This document shows, in pieces, positions 32,237 through 37,076 of a stretch of DNA of 37,076 nt; the first letter of the stretch is position 1; each line of letters opens with the position of its first letter. The notes under the pieces were generated by a model that was given only the letters and a program-made list of their open reading frames with translations, ran no database searches and was not told where the DNA came from. Made by a program: the position numbers and the translations under genes. The stretch is from Bryobacterales bacterium (GTDB lineage: Bacteria > Acidobacteriota > Terriglobia > Bryobacterales > Bryobacteraceae), in the NCBI GenBank assembly GCA_947446025.1, contig CANFEY010000048.1, positions 1 to 37,076 on the forward strand, read 5' to 3'.

Positions 32237-33787
32237 ATGAGCTCCATGAACTTAGTTTCGGCAGGAACCTTGGACGGCGTTACCCCGGCGGCTTCGGCTG
32301 AGCGTGCGGAACGCGTGTTTGCGCGCGGCGTCACGGTGGCCTCAGTGGCTGCGGCGGTGGTTCTGTTGTGCTCCGTGGGCGTCGCTTTCTGGGCGCAGAA
32401 TGAGCTCGCGCCGCCGGAATCCGTGGTGGCTGCGCAATCGCTGATGCTGGCGCAGCAGGGCACACTCTACTACGATCTCAACCAATACCCGTACACAGTC
32501 TCCGCTTACATGCCGGTGTTCTATGGCCTGGAGGCGGGGCTGATCCGGCTGGGGCTGCCCGCGTTCGCGGCGGGGCGCTTGCTGAGCCTGGCGGCGCTAC
32601 TGGGATTGGTATTCGTGACGGCGCGCATCGTGCAGCTGTATACGGGTCACGTCATCAGTACCCGCATCGCGGCGATTGCCGTGGCCATCAGCCCGTTGAT
32701 GTTCTTCTGGGGCGTGGTGGGGCAGGTGGACCTGCTAGCCGTCTTCCTCACCGTGGCGGCGTTCTATCAGTTTTCGCGCTATGACGTCTTGGGCGAGCCT
32801 GTGCTGTGGCGCGCGGGCGTGCTGGCGGGGCTGGCGCTGTTCACCAAGCAGACGATGCTCGCGGGTCCCGCGGCTATGGTGCTGGTGTTGGCCGTTCGCG
32901 ATTCGAAGAAAGCTCTGCGCTTCGCGGTGTGCTTGGGCATTCCTCTGAGCGTCGCGGTGTGGGCTGTGAATGCGGCACTGGGCGGGCGCTTCCTACAGAA
33001 CACGCTGTTCGCGAACATGAATCCGCTGAGCGGGGAGAAGCTCCTGGCCCAACTGCAATATTTCGGAGGGGTGTGCGGCGGGCTGCTGGTGATCGCACTG
33101 GCTGCGCTGCCCAAGTTGCGCGGCAAGGCGCTGGCTCCGGCGGTCTATATGGCCTGCGCCGGGGCGGTGTTCCTGGCCACTGCGCCGAAGGTCGGGTCGG
33201 ATACGAACTACCAATTGGAGCTAACCGTCACCTTGGTGCTGTGCGCGGTGATCGGGCTGCATCAGCTCGACTTCTACCGCTTGCACTTTGCGGGCAGCAA
33301 GAGCTGGATCACGCTGCTAATTCTTCCCCTGGGCGTTCACGCGGCGGTGGGAGTCCGCATGGCCTGGAACATGTTGCCGGTGCGCGCGGCCAATGAACAG
33401 GTGTTCCGCGCGGAGGTGGAGGGGTTGCGGCCGTACGTCCCAACGGACGGCAAAGTGGTTTCCACCGATTACAACGCGATGGTCCGGCTGCGGCAAAAGA
33501 TGGACGTGGAGCCGCTGATCTACGGTCTGCTGGTTCAGGCCGGTCAGGTGGATCCGGAACCGTTGCGGCGCGACCTCGAAAGCAGCAGCATCGCTGCCGT
33601 GATTTTGCACGAAGACGCATTCCACGAATCGCCCCTGGCCGACGCGGAAATCGCCTCCCTGCCGGAGCCCCAGTTGGCCGAATTGCGGGTCCATTACCGC
33701 ATGGCGGCGCACGTCCCGGGACCCTTCCTCGACGGGGTCTTCGTCTATCTACCCCGCTCCTCACAAAACCCCGTACAAAATCAATGA
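32237..33787 (+). CDS. Polytopic membrane protein, putative GT-C-type glycosyltransferase
   Basis: 516 residues with about ten hydrophobic helices beginning near residue 32, and a soluble C-terminal region from about 390. Layout resembles the GT39/ArnT-like group, including 'LNQYPYTVSAYMPVFYGLEA' (the usual P-x-Y-P/Y-P-x-x-Y region) and 'GLALFTKQTMLAGPAAMVLV'. However, the first loop has 'ELAPPESVVAAQSL' with a single acidic residue instead of the aspartate pair. It may be an active enzyme with another base or a relative without transferase activity. It overlaps the methyltransferase start by four bases (ATGA), so both are co-translated. Confidence 0.7.
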   Translation: MSSMNLVSAGTLDGVTPAASAERAERVFARGVTVASVAAAVVLLCSVGVAFWAQNELAPPESVVAAQSLMLAQQGTLYYDLNQYPYTVSAYMPVFYGLEAGLIRLGLPAFAAGRLLSLAALLGLVFVTARIVQLYTGHVISTRIAAIAVAISPLMFFWGVVGQVDLLAVFLTVAAFYQFSRYDVLGEPVLWRAGVLAGLALFTKQTMLAGPAAMVLVLAVRDSKKALRFAVCLGIPLSVAVWAVNAALGGRFLQNTLFANMNPLSGEKLLAQLQYFGGVCGGLLVIALAALPKLRGKALAPAVYMACAGAVFLATAPKVGSDTNYQLELTVTLVLCAVIGLHQLDFYRLHFAGSKSWITLLILPLGVHAAVGVRMAWNMLPVRAANEQVFRAEVEGLRPYVPTDGKVVSTDYNAMVRLRQKMDVEPLIYGLLVQAGQVDPEPLRRDLESSSIAAVILHEDAFHESPLADAEIASLPEPQLAELRVHYRMAAHVPGPFLDGVFVYLPRSSQNPVQNQ

Positions 33788-34443
33788 CCAGCCCCATGAT
33801 TCAAGTCCCCCAAGCCGATTACCACCAGGTCCGCTTTCCGTTCGATCCGCGCCGCGCCCCCGTGTGGCGGGCCATCGCGCGGTACCTGCAGACCTGGGTG
33901 GATGACGCGCAGCCGCTGCTGGAACTCGGCGCGGGCTACGGCGAATTCACGCGCGCCATCCGCGCATCGGCGAAGTGGGCGCTGGAACAAAACGCCGCGT
34001 TGGTGGACCACTGGGAGCCGTGCGTTCAGCCGGTCATCCAATCGGTACTCGACCCCTGGCCCATTCCCGACGGGAGCCTGGGCACCGTGTTCGCGTCCAA
34101 TTTCTTCGAGCATTTCACGCTGGAGCAAGGCGCGGAGATCCTGACGCAGGCCATGCAAAAGCTCCGCCCGGGGGGCCGCATCGTGTGCGTGCAGCCGAAT
34201 TTCCGGCTGGAACCCCGCCGCTACTTCGACGACTATACGCATCGCACCGCCTACACCGATCAGGGTTTTCAGGACTTCCTCACCGCCTTGGGCTGGCGGG
34301 TGGTGCACGCCGAACCGCGTTTCATGCCCTTCACCATGAAATCCCGCATGCCGACCGCTGAGTGGCTGGTGGATCTGTACCTCGCGCTGCCCGTCCGCCC
34401 CCTGGCGGGCCAGTTTATGGTGGTGGCGGAGAAACCCCGCTAA
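33784..34443 (+). CDS. Class I SAM-dependent methyltransferase
   Basis: 219 residues. Motif I is 'PLLELGAGYGEFTRAI' (44-59), and 'VFASNFFEHF' plus 'KLRPGGRIVCVQPNF' are motifs IV-V of the Methyltransf_11 type. No membrane segment. It methylates a small molecule, lipid or glycan, probably an intermediate of the surrounding glycosylation genes; substrate unknown. Start overlaps the stop of the upstream polytopic gene by four bases, indicating coupling. The family-2 glycosyltransferase follows after 31 bases. Confidence 0.85.
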   Translation: MTSPMIQVPQADYHQVRFPFDPRRAPVWRAIARYLQTWVDDAQPLLELGAGYGEFTRAIRASAKWALEQNAALVDHWEPCVQPVIQSVLDPWPIPDGSLGTVFASNFFEHFTLEQGAEILTQAMQKLRPGGRIVCVQPNFRLEPRRYFDDYTHRTAYTDQGFQDFLTALGWRVVHAEPRFMPFTMKSRMPTAEWLVDLYLALPVRPLAGQFMVVAEKPR

Positions 34444-34474
34444 AGAACCTGTCCAAGGAAGCCGATTTTAGAAT

Positions 34475-35257
34475 ATGTGGCGCGGTCAATCAGTTACGGT
34501 CATTCTCCCGACGTATAACGAGAAGGACTCCATTCGCGCGTCCGTTCTGGAATTTCGCGAGACCGGGTTGGTGGACCAAGTAGTCGTAGTCAACAACAAC
34601 GCCGCCCCCGGCACCTCGGAAGAGTTGGAAGGCACCGGAGCCATTGAAGTCTTCGAGCGGCGTCAAGGCTACGGCAACGCACTGCTGTGCGGCATCGACT
34701 ACTCCAAATCAGACATTCTGATCTTGTGCGAGCCGGACGGCACCTTCAGCGCCGGAGACGTAGTCAAGCTGCTCGCGTACTGCGCCGACGTGCCTGTGGT
34801 GTTCGGCACCCGCACCAGCCGCGACTTTATTTGGGACGGCGCCAACATGGGCCGCTTTCTGCGTTGGGGCAACTGGGCCGTGGCCAAGATGACGGAGGTG
34901 CTGTTCAACACCACCACGCTCTCTGATATGGGCTGCACCTACCGCCTGTTCCGCCGCGACGCAATTGAGACCATCCGCCCGCACCTCACCATCGGGGGTT
35001 CCCACTTCGGCCCGCAGCTGCTGATGGAAGTGGTGGCCCACCATGTCCCCTTCGTAGAAATTCCCGTGAATTACCGTCAGCGCGTGGGCGAATCTTCGGT
35101 GACAGGCGACATGTGGAAGGCCTTCAAGCTGGGCCTGCGCATGATTGTCCTGGTGTTTGAGTACCGGATGGGGCTGCAAAGCGTGGCGCGCGTCCGCTGG
35201 ACCGGCGAACGCCGAGGCTCAAGCCGCTTGCCCGAATCCAGCCCCAGCAACTTGTAA
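34475..35257 (+). CDS. Glycosyltransferase family 2 (dolichyl-phosphate-sugar-synthase-like)
   Basis: 260 residues. GT-A fold signals: 'VTVILPTYNEKDSIRASV' at the start, 'QGYGNALLCGIDYSKSDILI', and the acidic nucleotide-sugar motif 'CEPDGTF' (85-91). No transmembrane helices follow, so it resembles soluble polyprenyl-phosphate mannose/glucose synthases. It could supply the lipid-linked sugar used by the GT-C proteins nearby, which is inference from context. TAGAAT abuts the ATG directly (34469-34474); AAGGAAG at 34455-34461 is 13 bases from the start, so either a leaderless or a leadered start is possible. Confidence 0.85.
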   Translation: MWRGQSVTVILPTYNEKDSIRASVLEFRETGLVDQVVVVNNNAAPGTSEELEGTGAIEVFERRQGYGNALLCGIDYSKSDILILCEPDGTFSAGDVVKLLAYCADVPVVFGTRTSRDFIWDGANMGRFLRWGNWAVAKMTEVLFNTTTLSDMGCTYRLFRRDAIETIRPHLTIGGSHFGPQLLMEVVAHHVPFVEIPVNYRQRVGESSVTGDMWKAFKLGLRMIVLVFEYRMGLQSVARVRWTGERRGSSRLPESSPSNL

Positions 35258-35326
35258 CCCGCGTCGCTCGCGCCTTTCGACCACTTTCGGTGCGCCTCCG
35301 TTACATGTTATGCTGAACGGCTGCAA

Positions 35327-36844
35327 ATGGCGCAGAAAACCATTTTTCCCCCGATCTGTATCGCGCTCGGCCTGCCGGACACCGATAGCCTGATCGACCA
35401 GGCACGCGCCGAATACCAGGCGGGGGAGCGGTTCCTGGAATTCCGCCTGGACTATATTCCCGACCCAGAGCGCGGCATCGCGGCGATGCAAAAGTTCCTG
35501 CTGCGGCACACGGACTGCACCATCCTGGCCACCTGCCGCCGCCGCCAGAATCAGGGCAAGTTCACCGGCAGCATCGAAGAGCAGCTGCGGATGTTGAACG
35601 CCGCGCGTGAAGCGGGAGCGCATGCGGTGGACCTGGAGATTGAAAGCGCGGAAAACTGCGAAGAGCGCCTGGCCGATCTGCGCGCCTCCACGTATCTGCT
35701 GCTCTCCTACCACAACTACGGAGGCACTCCGCCGCGCCTCGACCACGTCCTGAAGCGGATGACCCGCATTCCGGCCCACGGCTATAAGATCGTCACCACG
35801 GCGCGCAAGCCCTCCGATACCTCGCGCGTCTTGTCGCTGGCCAAGTCGCATCCCAAGACTCCCACCATTCTGCTGGCCATGGGCGAAACCGGATTTGCGA
35901 CGCGTGTGCTCTCCCCTGCCTTCGGCGGCCTCTATACGTACGCCGCGCCGAACATGGCCCTGGGCACTGCGTCCGGGCAGGTGGGTGCGAAAAAGCTGCG
36001 CTCCATCTACCGCGTGGGAAAGATTTCACGCGACGCCAAGATCTACGGCGTGATCGCGGACCCCGTGAACCATTCGATATCGCCGGCGGTTCACAACCGG
36101 GCGTTCCAGGCCAGGCGCATTGACGCGAGCTACCTGCCCTTCCTGGTCAAGCCCGGCCAACTCAAAGATTTTTTCGCCATGGCGGAAGACCTGCCGCTCG
36201 CGGGCTTCAGCGTGACCATTCCGCACAAGCTGAAGATCATCCGTTACCTGGACCAAGTGGACCCGGTTGCAAAACGCATCGGCGCGGTGAACACGGTCTG
36301 GCGCAAGGCGGGCAAGTGGCGCGGCACCAATACCGACGCTCCTGGCGTGACGGTCCCGCTGGAGAAGCATTTGCGGCTCAGCAAGTCTTCCGTGTTGGTG
36401 GTGGGCAACGGCGGCGCTGCACGCGGAGCTGCCTTCGCGCTGGTGGAAGCCGGAGCCAAGCTCTCGCTCACCGGCCGCAACATTGATCGCGTGCGGGCAC
36501 TGGCTTCCGCCTGCGGGGCCGAGCCGCTTTCGCGCGAACAGGCCGAAGCGCGCATGTTCGACGCGGTTGTTCACGCCACCCCGCTCGGCATGTCGCCCAA
36601 CACCGACAAGTGTTTCTTCCGCGATAAGATCCCCGCGAAGTTGGTCTTCGACATGGTGTACACGCCGATGGAGACCGAGCTGCTCAAGCGCGCCCGGGCC
36701 CAGAAGGCGGTGGTGATTCCCGGCATCGAGATGTTCCTGGAACAGGCCTCGCGCCAATTCGAAATCTGGACCGGTGAACGCGCCCCCCGCGCGGCAATGA
36801 AGCAAGCCGCCCTGGAAGCCCTGGCAGCGCGGATCAAAACGTAG
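35327..36844 (+). CDS. aroDE: Bifunctional 3-dehydroquinate dehydratase (type I) / shikimate dehydrogenase
   Basis: 505 residues. Residues 1-230 are AroD type I: 'EFRLDYIPDPERGI', H129 in 'LLLSYHNYGG' and the Schiff-base lysine K154 in 'HGYKIVTTARKPSD'. Residues 238-505 are AroE: 'GVIADPVNHSISPAVHNRAF', K301 in 'SVTIPHKLKII', D337 in 'RGTNTDAPG', the NADP loop 'VGNGGAARGAAF' (359-370) and 'FLEQASRQFEIWTG'. Both sets of catalytic residues are intact, so one chain performs steps 3 and 4 of the shikimate route, as in plants and some bacteria. Cytoplasmic. It is separated from the glycan genes by 69 bases and probably transcribed on its own. Confidence 0.95.
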   Translation: MAQKTIFPPICIALGLPDTDSLIDQARAEYQAGERFLEFRLDYIPDPERGIAAMQKFLLRHTDCTILATCRRRQNQGKFTGSIEEQLRMLNAAREAGAHAVDLEIESAENCEERLADLRASTYLLLSYHNYGGTPPRLDHVLKRMTRIPAHGYKIVTTARKPSDTSRVLSLAKSHPKTPTILLAMGETGFATRVLSPAFGGLYTYAAPNMALGTASGQVGAKKLRSIYRVGKISRDAKIYGVIADPVNHSISPAVHNRAFQARRIDASYLPFLVKPGQLKDFFAMAEDLPLAGFSVTIPHKLKIIRYLDQVDPVAKRIGAVNTVWRKAGKWRGTNTDAPGVTVPLEKHLRLSKSSVLVVGNGGAARGAAFALVEAGAKLSLTGRNIDRVRALASACGAEPLSREQAEARMFDAVVHATPLGMSPNTDKCFFRDKIPAKLVFDMVYTPMETELLKRARAQKAVVIPGIEMFLEQASRQFEIWTGERAPRAAMKQAALEALAARIKT

Positions 36845-36850
36845 CGGTAG

Positions 36851-36870
36851 GGCAGGCGGCTTCGCCTGCC
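36851..36870. terminator. Hairpin between convergent genes, terminator- or REP-like
   Basis: GGCAGGCG (36851-36858) and CGCCTGCC (36863-36870) form a perfect 8-bp stem with a four-base loop, just after the aroDE stop and just before the stop of the convergent partial gene. There is no T-run, so it may be a Rho-independent-like bidirectional stop or a dispersed palindromic repeat unit. Confidence 0.55.
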
Positions 36871-36879
36871 AGCTTGCCC

Positions 36880-37076
36880 CTAAGGCTTCAGCACCGCAGC
36901 CCCCAAAATGTGCCGGTTCTCTTTATCCTGCACCAGTAGTGTCCGGCTAACGCGCGACACGCCGACGGCAACTAACTGAAGAGTAGGCGGTTGAGGCCTC
37001 TTTTGAGTTGCCGCGATTTGAAATACCAGAAGACGAAACACGAGGCTGACACCATGAGGGATGAACCTTGGCCGCA
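36880..37076 (-). CDS. C-terminal fragment of an unidentified protein, cut by window end
   Basis: The minus strand is open from the window edge to TAG 36882-36880: 64 complete codons of protein-like sequence, ending 'SRTLLVQDKENRHILGAAVL' then KP. The first 47 codons fall in the inverted repeat; the last 17 plus the stop are unique to this end, so this is the copy with a natural end. No start is visible because the gene continues beyond the window. I do not recognise the family. A convergent hairpin separates it from aroDE. Confidence 0.5.
   Translation of the reverse strand, partial: RPRFIPHGVSLVFRLLVFQIAATQKRPQPPTLQLVAVGVSRVSRTLLVQDKENRHILGAAVLKP
36934..37075 (-). repeat. Right copy of 142-bp inverted terminal repeat
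   Basis: Exact reverse complement of 1-142. Only one base (37076) follows it. At its inner border (36933) the coding frame of the partial minus-strand gene continues without a break, so this copy looks like the original and the left one like the displaced copy. Confidence 0.95.

Noticed and set aside
1-37076. Linear replicon or transposon bounded by terminal inverted repeats
   Set aside because: Content is ordinary chromosomal genes with no transposase, replication or telomere gene, and the right repeat lies inside a coding frame that continues outward.

Overview
The window looks like a chromosomal piece of an Acidobacteriota soil bacterium of the Bryobacterales/Solibacter type. The basis is gene content recalled from that group, not a database search. 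It includes a 'duplicated orphan' MacB/FtsX-like permease, two secreted hydrolases with the C-terminal domain known as TIGR03437, a 1205-residue Oar-like TonB-dependent receptor with an N-terminal carboxypeptidase-regulatory domain, paired DUF6152 secreted proteins, and GC-rich DNA throughout. No rRNA, tRNA, CRISPR array, transposase, phage gene or replication origin was recognised.

Layout. The two ends (1-142 and 36934-37075) are perfect inverted copies of each other. The right copy lies inside an open reading frame with its own natural stop; the left copy breaks off in that same frame and runs into a membrane-protein gene that seems to lack its first residues. Region 543-1825 is eroded: a possible relic, a frameshifted glyoxalase-fold gene and a 5'-truncated ankyrin gene. 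Region 1923-4547 is a divergent TetR / NAD(P)-binding protein / Old Yellow Enzyme locus whose intergenic DNA carries three copies of one operator-like element.

Region 4709-16212 is an envelope/export block. It holds two copies of a two-gene module (a DUF6152 protein plus a 'GKWEG(N/D)TLV' secreted protein), in opposite gene order. Between and after them lie a class-B3-like metallo-beta-lactamase-fold protein, a two-subunit molybdenum hydroxylase (Tat-exported large subunit plus [2Fe-2S] subunit), a small secreted protein, the TonB receptor and a PEBP-family protein. Region 16220-23102 encodes a di-haem peroxidase of the MbnH/MXAN_0977 type, two esterases, a YceI protein and a GH10 xylanase. 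The xylanase appears to have lost its start codon and to carry a frameshift.

Region 23162-27585 holds a GNAT acetyltransferase, a small helix-turn-helix protein, the orphan permease and a brnT-brnA toxin-antitoxin pair. Region 27582-30649 is a divergent pair: 1-pyrroline-5-carboxylate dehydrogenase and an APC amino-acid permease, fitting amino-acid catabolism. Region 30561-35257 has two polytopic glycosyltransferase-type proteins, a methyltransferase and a family-2 glycosyltransferase, suggesting a lipid-linked glycan pathway. A fused aroD-aroE shikimate enzyme closes the window.

Several genes have a -10-like hexamer only 0-7 nt before the start codon, which suggests leaderless transcription is common here. 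The least explained parts are the duplicated DUF6152 modules around the molybdenum hydroxylase and the triple operator of the TetR locus.
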